This document shows, in pieces, positions 56,686 to 63,874 of a stretch of DNA of 64,000 nucleotides (position 1 is the first letter of the stretch; the number at the start of each line of letters is the position of its first letter). Under the pieces are notes generated by a model, which ran no database searches, had not been told where the DNA came from, and saw nothing but the letters and a program-made list of their open reading frames with translations. The translations under genes were made by a program, and so were the position numbers. Origin of the DNA: Adlercreutzia wanghongyangiae (lineage in GTDB: Bacteria; Actinomycetota; Coriobacteriia; Coriobacteriales; Eggerthellaceae). Location: the NCBI RefSeq assembly GCF_035989245.1, contig NZ_JAYMFF010000002.1, positions 547,487 to 611,486 on the forward strand, written 5' to 3'.

Positions 56686-57951
56686 ATGGACGATCAGTCG
56701 CGTGAGCTGGGGCTGAACAACCCCCGACGTCGCGCTCAGCAGCAACGGGCGGCTCAGGCGGCTGCCGGCCGCGGGGCGGATGGACGGCCTGCCGGCGCTC
56801 CGGTCGCCCCCATGTCGGCCTCCGCCGGGGCGGTGCGCGGGGAAGCGGTCACGGTTCCCGTGGGCGCTTCCCGCGGTGTTGCAGCGGGAGCGTCGGGTGC
56901 TGTGCCGCCGGCATCGGTGCCGGCTGGTACGGCTGCTGCCGATACTGCCGGCAATGCCGGTTCCTCGAAGGATGGGGCCCCCGGCGTTAGTGGGTCGGAG
57001 GCCGATGCCGCCACGACGACGGCTCCCGATACCTCCGCCGCTGCCGACGCGGCGGGCGAGGCCTCGGCCGACGGGGAGGCCGATGCCGGGAAAGCCGACG
57101 GCGACGAGGCGGCCGATCCTGTTGATCCCGCCGATGCTTCGCGTCGCCCCACGGTGCGTGCCGCACGGGCCGCGGTCCGTCCCACGGCCAAGAAGCCCCG
57201 CTGGACCCGGGGCAAGATCGCAGCGCTTTCCGTGGCCGCCGTGCTGGCGGTGCTTGCGGTGGCCCTTATGGCTGGCTTCGGCTGGCTGCGTTGGCTTTCC
57301 GCCGACGACGCCGCCGACGTGCGCGGCACCTGGTACCTGGCGGGCACGGCCACGCCCATCATCATCACCGAGGATCGCATCCATCTCACTGAGGATGTTT
57401 CCTATCGGTACACGTTGGACACCCACGACAAGACCATCCAGTTCTCCTTCGGCGACCTGTCAGGGTCGGGGCGCTATCGTTTCTCTCTCGATCGCGACGA
57501 ACTGGCCCTGGTGGACGGCGCGTTCAGCGGCGGTGACACCTTGAGCGACGACATCGGCTGGACCATTCACGCGCTTTGGGAGAATCTGCTGGGAGGGCGC
57601 CTGGCTCCGGCTGAAAAGTCGGGTAAGGGGGTCACCCTGCTGTCGCGCACGCCGACGGCCACGGTGCCCAGCCTGCCCGACGAGGACGGCGACGATGCCC
57701 CCGCCGCTGCCAACGACGCTTCCTCCGACGATGGATCTCAGGTGATCGAGGACGATACGCTGGGCGATTTGGCCGGAACCCTGCCGGCCGACGACGCGAT
57801 GTCCGCGCCTGATGACAAGCCCGCCGACGCTGCCCCGGCTGACGACGCGGCCACGGCTGCCGAGGACGCAAGCGGGGAAGACGACGCCGGCACTGCCGAT
57901 GATGCTGGCGACGCGGCTGCCGACACCGCCACTGCGGACGAGACCGCGTGA
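56686..57951 (+). CDS. Membrane-anchored protein with small extracytoplasmic beta domain
   Basis: Starts 7 bases after serS; 421 residues. Residues 1-165 are disordered and rich in Ala, Gly, Pro and Asp, with the basic end RAAVRPTAKKPRWTRGK. One helix (about 182-202, ALSVAAVLAVLAVALMAGFG) leads to a compact domain (about 205-325) starting DVRGTWYLAGTATPIIITED and containing GSGRYRFSLDRDELAL and FSGGDTLSDDIGWTIH, likely beta. A long Asp/Ala-rich acidic tail follows. The RGTWYLAG opening recalls lipocalin-like or copper-resistance-type small barrels, but no family is certain. The end overlaps the next gene by four bases. Confidence 0.7.
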   Translation: MDDQSRELGLNNPRRRAQQQRAAQAAAGRGADGRPAGAPVAPMSASAGAVRGEAVTVPVGASRGVAAGASGAVPPASVPAGTAAADTAGNAGSSKDGAPGVSGSEADAATTTAPDTSAAADAAGEASADGEADAGKADGDEAADPVDPADASRRPTVRAARAAVRPTAKKPRWTRGKIAALSVAAVLAVLAVALMAGFGWLRWLSADDAADVRGTWYLAGTATPIIITEDRIHLTEDVSYRYTLDTHDKTIQFSFGDLSGSGRYRFSLDRDELALVDGAFSGGDTLSDDIGWTIHALWENLLGGRLAPAEKSGKGVTLLSRTPTATVPSLPDEDGDDAPAAANDASSDDGSQVIEDDTLGDLAGTLPADDAMSAPDDKPADAAPADDAATAAEDASGEDDAGTADDAGDAAADTATADETA

Positions 57952-58352
57952 GCCTGCTGGCCGTAGAGCGCATCGCCTTCGAGCGCGATCGCATGGTGCT
58001 GCTCGTGCGCGTGCCGGGCGGAGCGCAGGCTCATTTGGGGCCTGATGCCGCTGCGCGCCTGCGCGAGGCGCGCCCCTTCCTGGCCGGCCACGCCTGTCTG
58101 AACGCCGAGGGCGCCCCCTTCGGTGCTATTCTCGAGCGCACTTCGCTGCCCCACGTGTTGGAGCATCTGGTTATCGACTTTCAGGCCGAGGCCACGGCCG
58201 ACCACCGCTCGGCGACAACTTTTGTCGGTACAACGGAATGGCTGAACGAGCGCGAGGGACTGGCTCGCGTTGCAGTAAACTTTACCGATGATCTCATCGC
58301 TCTGGCGGCCCTGAAGGCCGCTTGCGCGCTTATGGAAGGGATGGTGGAATAG
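57948..58352 (+). CDS. Small protein resembling part of the cyanophycin-synthetase N-domain
   Basis: GTG 57948 overlaps the previous stop (GTGA); 134 residues, cytoplasmic. The middle, LPHVLEHLVIDFQAEATAD, then TTFVGTTEWL and GLARVAVNFTDDLIALAALK, follows the order seen in the N-terminal part of CphA-type enzymes (H..EH...ELQ, GRTR, then a beta strand and a helix). The ATP-grasp and Mur-ligase parts are absent, so it is not a cyanophycin synthetase. Its role is unknown; it lies two bases before the aminotransferase gene. The similarity is my reading of motif order and needs a profile search. Confidence 0.55.
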   Translation: MSLLAVERIAFERDRMVLLVRVPGGAQAHLGPDAAARLREARPFLAGHACLNAEGAPFGAILERTSLPHVLEHLVIDFQAEATADHRSATTFVGTTEWLNEREGLARVAVNFTDDLIALAALKAACALMEGMVE

Positions 58353-58354
58353 CC

Positions 58355-59791
58355 ATGTCATCAGCTCACATCACCTTCGACACCACCGGCGACAAGATCG
58401 CTCGCCGCGTGCGCAAGATGCGCCCCTCGGCCGTGCGCAACCTGTTCGCCGCCGCAACGCGCGACGATGTTATCTCGCTGTCGGGCGGCATGCCCGCCGT
58501 GTCGCTTCTGCCCGCCGAGGATATCCGCCGTGCCACTCTGGCCGCCATTGAGGAGCCGTCCGCGCGTGCCGTCTCGCTGCAGTACGGCCCCACCGATGGC
58601 CTGGCCGGCCTGCGTGCCGTGCTGGCCGACATGATGCGCGATCTGGGTATCCGCGTGAAGCCGGAGCAGGTGCTCGTGACCACCGGCGCCCAAGAGGCCT
58701 TAAGCCTCATCGCCGAGGCCTTCATTGATCCCGACGACATCATCATCACCGAGGGCCCCACCTACCTGGGCGCGTTGCAAGCCTTCTCGGCCTTCGAGCC
58801 CGATGTGCGCGCCATCCCCTTCGACGATGAGGGCATGCGCATGGACTTACTAGAAGCCGAGCTTAAGCGCATCGGCAAGGGCAATCCGCGCCTGAAATTC
58901 TGCTACACCATCCCGAATTTCCAGAATCCCGGTGGCGTCACCATGTCGGCCGATCGCCGTCGCCGCCTGCTGGAACTGGCCCACGAGTACGATTTCCTGC
59001 TGGTGGAGGACGACCCCTACGGCCGCTTGCGCTACGACGGCGGCCACCAGGTGCCCCTGAAGGCCATGGACGATTCGGTTATCTACCTGGGCACTATCTC
59101 GAAGATGCTGGGGCCGGGGCTGCGCACCGGCTGGGTGGCCGCGCCCGAAGCGGTGCTCGCCCGCATCAACCTGGTGAAGCAGGGGGCCGATCTGTGCGGC
59201 AGCGCCTTCGACCAGCTGGTGGTGCAGCACTACTTCTCTGACATTCCCTGGCAGAAAACGCTGCAGAAGTTCATCGGCGTGTACAAGGAGCGTCGCGACG
59301 CCATGCTGGCGGCCCTGGAGGAATACTTCCCGCCCGAGGCCACCTGGACCCATCCCGAGGGCGGTATGTTTCTGTGGATCACGCTGCCCGACTATATGGA
59401 TACCGATTCGATGCTTGCCGAGGCGTTGGAGTCGGGCGTAACCTATGTGCCAGGGAACTCCTTTTTCCCCGATGGCGTGACCGGCAAGAACTCCATGCGC
59501 GTGAACTTCAGCTTCGAAACGCCTGAGTCCATTACCGAGGCTATCCGCCGCTTGGCCGGGGTTATCGAGGAGCGCCTGGAGCTGTACCGCGTGTTCATCA
59601 ATGCCGGCGCGCTGCCGGGCTACGGAAAGGAGGCCGTCATGGCCGAGAACGAGCGCGAGAACTGGAACGATGTACTGGTGGCGTCCGAGGAGAACGAGGA
59701 AGCGGTGATGCAGGCTCGTGACGGCGACGCCGCTCAGATTGATATCGCCGAGCAGAAAGTGGAAGCTGCGGAGGAGAAAGCAGCCGAGTAG
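58355..59791 (+). CDS. PLP-dependent class I/II aminotransferase
   Basis: ATG 58355 after GGTGGAA; 478 residues. Fold-type I aminotransferase of the LysN / MocR-C group: SGGMPAVSLLP, TTGAQEALSLIAEAF, EGPTYLGALQAF, YTIPNFQNPGGVTMS, VEDDPYGRLRY and the PLP lysine in TISKMLGPGLRTGW (Lys250). There is no GntR DNA-binding domain, so it is an enzyme rather than a MocR regulator; 2-aminoadipate or aromatic/branched amino acids are likely substrates by family, undecided here. After about residue 410 a charged tail (NDVLVASEENEEAVMQARDG, ending EEKAAE) extends the family length by ~55 residues. Last gene of the serS operon. Confidence 0.9.
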   Translation: MSSAHITFDTTGDKIARRVRKMRPSAVRNLFAAATRDDVISLSGGMPAVSLLPAEDIRRATLAAIEEPSARAVSLQYGPTDGLAGLRAVLADMMRDLGIRVKPEQVLVTTGAQEALSLIAEAFIDPDDIIITEGPTYLGALQAFSAFEPDVRAIPFDDEGMRMDLLEAELKRIGKGNPRLKFCYTIPNFQNPGGVTMSADRRRRLLELAHEYDFLLVEDDPYGRLRYDGGHQVPLKAMDDSVIYLGTISKMLGPGLRTGWVAAPEAVLARINLVKQGADLCGSAFDQLVVQHYFSDIPWQKTLQKFIGVYKERRDAMLAALEEYFPPEATWTHPEGGMFLWITLPDYMDTDSMLAEALESGVTYVPGNSFFPDGVTGKNSMRVNFSFETPESITEAIRRLAGVIEERLELYRVFINAGALPGYGKEAVMAENERENWNDVLVASEENEEAVMQARDGDAAQIDIAEQKVEAAEEKAAE

Positions 59792-59813
59792 CATCGACCG
59801 ACCAGCGGGGCCC

Positions 59814-59956
59814 CGGGGTATACCCCGCGGCCGTGCGGACGCGGCTGTCGCGGGTGGGCGGCCTCAAGGCCGCCCCTACGGAGGGTCGGCTGTGAGAGCG
59901 AATCGGGTGGGAACCCGCTTCCGATTCCATTTGTAGGGGCGGGCTTCAGTCCGCCC
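59814..59956. repeat. Palindromic repeat cluster before ddl (GTAGGGGCG type)
   Basis: The cluster holds CGGGGTATACCCCG (59814-59827), a perfect palindrome; the hairpin GGGCGGCCT-CA-AGGCCGCCC (59856-59875) running into CGCCCCTAC; and, in inverse orientation, GTAGGGGCG (59933-59941) running into the hairpin GGGCGGG-CTTCAG-TCCGCCC (59937-59956). AATCGG / CCGATT (59901-59906, 59921-59926) nests inside. The whole 59856-59956 is an imperfect palindrome of about 100 bp. Repeats of this wording occur scattered in many bacterial genomes. Confidence 0.8.
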
Positions 59957-60024
59957 GCAAGCGTGCCGTCGTGTCTGGCTCGTGACAGCGGCCAAATCGG
60001 AATACCCCGCAGCCGCGCCCTGCC

Positions 60025-60064
60025 GTGTATCGTCCTGGGCGAGCGAAGCGAGTCGAAGGATCTT
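60025..60064. repeat. Dispersed-type intergenic motif GAGCGAAGCGAGTCGAAGGATC
   Basis: The stretch contains TCGTCCTGGGCGAGCGAAGC followed by GAGTCGAAGGATCTT. Variants of CCTGAGCGAAGTCGAAGGATCT are well known as scattered intergenic repeats in unrelated gut and soil bacteria. It abuts the ddl ribosome-binding site. Confidence 0.6.
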
Positions 60065-60083
60065 AACAACGAAGGAGACGTGT

Positions 60084-61088
60084 ATGAAAGTAGCAGTGCT
60101 CATGGGGGGTAAGTCCTTCGAGCGTGAGGTGTCGCTGGCATCGGGCAAGGTGGTGTGCGCGGCGCTGGAAGAGGCGGGCCATAAGGTGGTGCCCCTGGAC
60201 ACCAACGCCGATTTGGTGCCCACGTTGCGCAGTGAGCGGCCCGATGTGGTGTACAACGCCCTGCACGGCAAGCACGGCGAGGACGGCACCATCCAGAGTC
60301 TGCTGGAGTTCGTCGGCCTGCCCTTCGTGGGGTCGCCGGCCAGCGTGTGCCACCGCGCGTGGAACAAGGACGCCCTGCATTCCTCGCTGGAGAAGTACCG
60401 CGACATCACCGGCGAAGAGGGCATTGCTTCTTGGCCCCAGGGCGTGTACCTGTCGCGTGACGCCTTCAAGGACATGGGTGCTGCCACGGCGCTCGACCTG
60501 GTGGCCGAGCGCGTGATCGGCGGGTACCCGGTGTGCGTGAAGCCGGCCCACGGCGGCAGTGCGTTGGGCGTGCACAAGGTGAAGTCCCAGGACGAGTTGG
60601 GCGAGGCGGTGCTGGATGCGCTTTCCTTCGACGACGCCGTGAACATCGAGCAGTGGATCGACGGTGTGGAGGTTTCGGTGGCCATCCTCGGCACGGGCTG
60701 GGATGCCTACGCCCTGCCGCCGGTGGAGATCGTGGCCCGCAAGGGCGAGTTCTTCGATGCCGCGGCTCGCATGGCCGACGACGCCGTGGAATTCTTCTGT
60801 CCGGTGCGGTCGGCGTCGTTGTCTCCCGACGAGGCCACGGCCCATGCCATCCGCGCCGAGATAGAGCGGGCGGCCCTGGAAGTGTATCGCGCCTATGGCG
60901 CGCGCGACTTGGGACGCGTTGACCTCGTGTGGGACGGAGGGGCGGCCCGCTGTTTCGAGCTGGACGTGTCCCCGGGCATGACGCCGCACTCGCTGTTCCC
61001 CATGGCTTGCGACGCCGCCGGGCTCACGCTGCCCAAGGTGTTGGACAGCCTGGTGGTGGAGGCCTTCGCTCGCGGCGCCAAGTTCTAG
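60084..61088 (+). CDS. ddl: D-alanine--D-alanine ligase
   Basis: ATG 60084 has GAAGGAG six bases upstream and gives the standard N-terminus MKVAVLMGGKSFEREVSLAS; 334 residues. ATP-grasp enzyme that joins two D-Ala for the peptidoglycan stem peptide. Motifs: ALHGKHGEDGTIQSLLE, KPAHGGSALGVHKV, EQWIDGVEVSV, metal ligand Asp280 in GRVDLVW, and the end motif ELDVSPGMTPHSLFP (from residue 292). At the position where most Ddl proteins have Asn (E-x-N) there is Asp294, which can still bind Mg. A family relative making D-Ala-D-Lac or D-Ala-D-Ser cannot be excluded from sequence alone. Confidence 0.92.
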   Translation: MKVAVLMGGKSFEREVSLASGKVVCAALEEAGHKVVPLDTNADLVPTLRSERPDVVYNALHGKHGEDGTIQSLLEFVGLPFVGSPASVCHRAWNKDALHSSLEKYRDITGEEGIASWPQGVYLSRDAFKDMGAATALDLVAERVIGGYPVCVKPAHGGSALGVHKVKSQDELGEAVLDALSFDDAVNIEQWIDGVEVSVAILGTGWDAYALPPVEIVARKGEFFDAAARMADDAVEFFCPVRSASLSPDEATAHAIRAEIERAALEVYRAYGARDLGRVDLVWDGGAARCFELDVSPGMTPHSLFPMACDAAGLTLPKVLDSLVVEAFARGAKF

Positions 61089-61116
61089 GGACGTTTACCG
61101 AGGCAATCTCGCGCGA

Positions 61117-61186
61117 CCCCGTTTGGCCCCGTGCGGTCCCGCTCGGCCCCGCGTAGCCTCGTGCGGCCCTGCTCGGCTTCGACTGC
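61117..61186. repeat. Decamer array after ddl
   Basis: Six or seven degenerate 10-bp units in exact register: CCCCGTTTGG, CCCCGTGCGG, TCCCGCTCGG, CCCCGCGTAG, CCTCGTGCGG, CCCTGCTCGG, then CTTCGACTGC. No ORF explains it; the 10-bp period equals one DNA turn. Confidence 0.75.
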
Positions 61187-61192
61187 TTTTTA

Positions 61193-61307
61193 GGCGCGAT
61201 TTCCGGATTTTCACCTCCTGAGGACGCAAAAGGTGTGGAAATCTGGAAATCGCGCCATTTTTGGGCCTTTCGCAAAGGTTTTGGTGTGGAAAACTGGAAA
61301 TCGAGGC
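61193..61307. repeat. Three related 25-bp repeats (one inverted) after ddl
   Basis: 61232-61256 and 61283-61307 are direct copies sharing GGTGTGGAAA.CTGGAAATCG. 61193-61218 is the inverse of the first with few mismatches, sharing GGCGCGATTTCC. The first pair could form a hairpin. The remaining gap 61308-61447 holds nothing I can name. The stretch is intergenic and AT-richer. Confidence 0.75.
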
Positions 61308-61447
61308 TGTTTTTCGCTCGAGCCGTGGCGACGGAGCCAGCAGGGTGAGTTTTTCTGTGAGAGTTTTGCTTATCGATGATGTTTGACAGCTTGTTTACCG
61401 TAAGGTGAGAAGCGGGTTTTCGCGGTCCCGTTGGATGCGCGGCACCC

Positions 61448-61453
61448 TATAAT
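61448..61453 (+). promoter_or_regulatory. -10 box of the YtxH / PRC-barrel pair
   Basis: Consensus TATAAT, 38 bases before the start codon; no convincing -35. Confidence 0.55.
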
Positions 61454-61490
61454 GAGCGGACTTGATAACCTGTCGATAAAGGAGGCAGTC

Positions 61491-62030
61491 ATGGCCAACA
61501 AGTTTGGAATGTTTCTGATCGGTGGCGTTGTGGGCGCTGTTGCGGCCCTCTTGGCCGCTCCGCGTACGGGCGTGGAAACCCGCGCCATGGTGGCCGATAA
61601 GGCCAACGATATTCTGGGTGACGCCCAGCAGTGGGGTGGTCAGGCCGCGGCCGGCGCCCAGCACATCTACCAGGAGGCCGCCAGCAAGGGCGCCGAAGTG
61701 GTGAACAGTGTGACCGCCAAGGGCCAGGAGATCGCCTCCGAGGCCGCCGCGCGCGGCGCTGATGTGGCCGCATCCATCCAGGAGGCCGCCAGCAACATTT
61801 CCCCCACCATCAATGAGAAGGGCGACGAGCTGCGCGAGAAGATCGAGGCCGCCCGCCAGCGCATTGCCGACCAGGTGAGCAAGAACGCCGGCGAGGATGC
61901 CGACGCCATGTCCGACGCCGTCGAGGACGTGAAGGACGCCGCCGCTGATGCGGGCGAGGCCGTGAAGACCGCTGCCCACGAGGCGAAGGACGCTGTGGAT
62001 GCGGCCGCCGACCAGAAGGACGATAAGTAG
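61491..62030 (+). CDS. YtxH-domain general-stress-type membrane protein
   Basis: ATG 61491 follows a consensus AAAGGAGG (61478-61485). 179 residues. The start MANKFGMFLIGGVVGAVAAL then LAAPRTGVETR is the YtxH signature: one short glycine-rich helix followed by AAPRTG. The rest is a long amphipathic, Ala/Glu/Asp/Lys-rich helix with heptad character resembling apolipoprotein or LEA-type sequence (AAARGADVAASIQEAASNIS). In Bacillus such proteins belong to the general stress response; the same here is inference. It pairs with the next gene three bases downstream. Confidence 0.85.
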   Translation: MANKFGMFLIGGVVGAVAALLAAPRTGVETRAMVADKANDILGDAQQWGGQAAAGAQHIYQEAASKGAEVVNSVTAKGQEIASEAAARGADVAASIQEAASNISPTINEKGDELREKIEAARQRIADQVSKNAGEDADAMSDAVEDVKDAAADAGEAVKTAAHEAKDAVDAAADQKDDK

Positions 62031-62033
62031 ATC

Positions 62034-62852
62034 ATGGCCAAGCGTTACGGCACCACTGGCGAACTTGTCGGCAAGCGCGTGCTGCGCGACAAGAGCACGC
62101 CCAAGAAGCCCGAGGCTGTGGGACGGCTGGGAAAGGTGCGCCACTGCGTGTTCCATCCCAGCCAGCGCCGCTTCGTCGGCTTCATCGTGAAGCGTCCCGA
62201 CCTGCTGTGGATGTTCCGTCGCAAGGACGTGTTCGTGGCCTATAACGGCTACGACGTGGTGGACGGGCGCATCGTGGTGCTGAAGAGCCCCTCCGCAACC
62301 GACAAGGGAGCCTGCCAGGCCTTGGGCGTGAACTACGACGATTGCGTGCTGTGGGCCGATCTGCCTGTCATCGGCGAGGACGGCACCGTGTACGGCAATG
62401 TGGGCGACGTGTCCTTCGACCCGAAGACCGGCGAGGTGCGCTCGCTGACGGTCACCCAGGGAGCCACGGCCAACGCGCTGCTGGGCGTGCGCGAGATTCC
62501 CGGATCGATGATTCGCGGGTTCAAGCGCGGCATCGGCACGGCGTTGGCCGTGAATGGGGAGGCCAACGAGGAAAATCCGATGCTCGGCGCCATCTTGGTG
62601 TCCGACGAGGTAGCGCAGCTGGATGCCGAGGGCGGTTTGGCCGCGAAGGCCGGCGAGGCCACAGCGGTGGTGGCCGAGCGCGCCCGCGAGACCGTGGACG
62701 CCGTGAAGCCGGCAGTTTCCACGGCTACGAAGGCCGCGGGCAAGGCCGTGAATGCCGGGGCCTATGCCACGGGCCGCCAGATCAAGCGTGCCAGCGGCAT
62801 GTTCTCCGCCTTCAAGGAGGAGTACGACAAGGCCCGCAAAGACGACGACTAG
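62034..62852 (+). CDS. PRC-barrel domain protein
   Basis: Starts 3 bases after the YtxH gene; 272 residues, no signal or membrane helix. Two PRC-like beta units are visible: GELVGKRVLR with RLGKVRHCVFHPSQRRFVGF (about 8-55) and VIGEDGTVYGNVGDVSFDPK with VRSLTVTQG (about 117-150). A helical Ala-rich C-terminus (about 205-272) resembles the partner's helix, which suggests that the two products interact (inference). PRC barrels occur in ribosome maturation and photosynthetic proteins and as free adaptors; the function is unknown here. Confidence 0.75.
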   Translation: MAKRYGTTGELVGKRVLRDKSTPKKPEAVGRLGKVRHCVFHPSQRRFVGFIVKRPDLLWMFRRKDVFVAYNGYDVVDGRIVVLKSPSATDKGACQALGVNYDDCVLWADLPVIGEDGTVYGNVGDVSFDPKTGEVRSLTVTQGATANALLGVREIPGSMIRGFKRGIGTALAVNGEANEENPMLGAILVSDEVAQLDAEGGLAAKAGEATAVVAERARETVDAVKPAVSTATKAAGKAVNAGAYATGRQIKRASGMFSAFKEEYDKARKDDD

Positions 62853-62953
62853 TCGCGCCGCCGGCCGATACCCGTCGCCGAGCCGACGACTTACAATTTC
62901 GTCATCAAGGTAAAGAGTTTCCGAAGAGCGCCCTGATGCCTGGGGCGCTCCGT

Positions 62954-62959
62954 TACACT
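62954..62959 (+). promoter_or_regulatory. -10 box placing the transcript start at the VTT gene ATG
   Basis: TACACT ends seven bases before the ATG at 62967, so transcription would begin at or one base before the start codon, that is a leaderless message. GGAG at 62960-62963 is only three bases from the ATG and would not serve as SD. Confidence 0.4.
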
Positions 62960-62966
62960 GGAGCCC

Positions 62967-63746
62967 ATGAGCACACGAGACAACAACCGCCCCAAATCCG
63001 AGCGCCTTCAGAAGCTGGAGGCCAAGGCCCACGAGGAGAAGTCTGTCGCCGGGCACGAGATGCCCGCGGCCGACATCTTCAAGTTCGCGGGGCTCATCGC
63101 CTTCTTCGTCATCATGATCGTGGTGGTCGTGGCCGTGTGGCCCATGATCCACGAGCTGTTCGAGCCCGGCGGGGTCGATCGCGTCACCTCCGACATTCGC
63201 AATGCCGGCCCGTGGGGCTTCCTCATTCTGCTGGCCATTCAGTTCCTGCAGATCGTGGTGGCCTTCATTCCCGGCGAGGTGGTGCAGGTGGCCGCCGGCA
63301 TGATCTACGGCCCCTGGGTGGGCGCGCTTATCATCTGGCTCGGCTGCATCATTTCCAGCTCGTTCATCTTCGTGCTCGTGCACAAGCTGGGTGCTCCCTT
63401 CGTGCAGGCCATGGTGCCTGAAAAGTACATGGGGAAGTTCCGCGAATGGGAGAGCTCCGATAAGTTCAACGTCATCGTGTTCATCCTGTTCCTCATTCCC
63501 GGTCTGCCCAAGGACGTGTTCACCTACGTTACGCCGCTCACGCATATGACCATGCGGAACTTCGTGCTCATCTCGAATTTCGCGCGCATTCCCGGCATTG
63601 TGCTTTCCACCTACGCGGCCGCCGGCCTGGTGTCGGGCAACATCGTGGAATCGATCGCCATCTTCGCGGTGACCGCCGTGGTGGCCGTGGTGGCCCTGGT
63701 GGTGTACAGCCGCCTCACCAAGAAATCCGCCACGTCCAAGAAGTAG
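62967..63746 (+). CDS. VTT-domain (DedA/TVP38/TMEM64-like) membrane protein
   Basis: 259 residues. A charged N-terminus of about 45 residues precedes TM1 (FAGLIAFFVIMIVVVVAVWP). The VTT core follows: FIPGEVVQVAAGMIYGPWVG, the re-entrant region, LFLIPGLPKDVFTYVTPLTH and NFARIPGIVLSTYAAAGLVS, and a last helix near the C-terminus. The paired PGE and PGLPKD motifs are those of the family, whose members move or scramble lipids including the undecaprenyl-phosphate carrier in some DedA proteins. The exact substrate is unknown. The gene is alone, followed by a terminator. Confidence 0.87.
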   Translation: MSTRDNNRPKSERLQKLEAKAHEEKSVAGHEMPAADIFKFAGLIAFFVIMIVVVVAVWPMIHELFEPGGVDRVTSDIRNAGPWGFLILLAIQFLQIVVAFIPGEVVQVAAGMIYGPWVGALIIWLGCIISSSFIFVLVHKLGAPFVQAMVPEKYMGKFREWESSDKFNVIVFILFLIPGLPKDVFTYVTPLTHMTMRNFVLISNFARIPGIVLSTYAAAGLVSGNIVESIAIFAVTAVVAVVALVVYSRLTKKSATSKK

Positions 63747-63814
63747 TCTCCAGCGCCTTGACGTTGTCTCGGTTTCAAAGGCCCCAAAGGTCAAATGCCC
63801 TCCTCGGTAGACGC

Positions 63815-63851
63815 GCGGGCCCCGCACATGCTACGTGCGGGGCCCGCTTTT
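63815..63851. terminator. Terminator between the VTT gene and the right-end gene
   Basis: Perfect 13-bp stem GCGGGCCCCGCAC / GTGCGGGGCCCGC with a 7-base loop and TTTT on the + side. It lies between convergent genes. Confidence 0.88.
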
Positions 63852-63874
63852 GGGAGGGAAGGATAGAGTGATGT

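Noticed and set aside
61383..61411. TTGACA at 61383 as the -35 of the YtxH promoter
   Set aside because: It is 59 bases from TATAAT at 61448, and the hexamer 17 bases downstream (TGAGAA) is poor.
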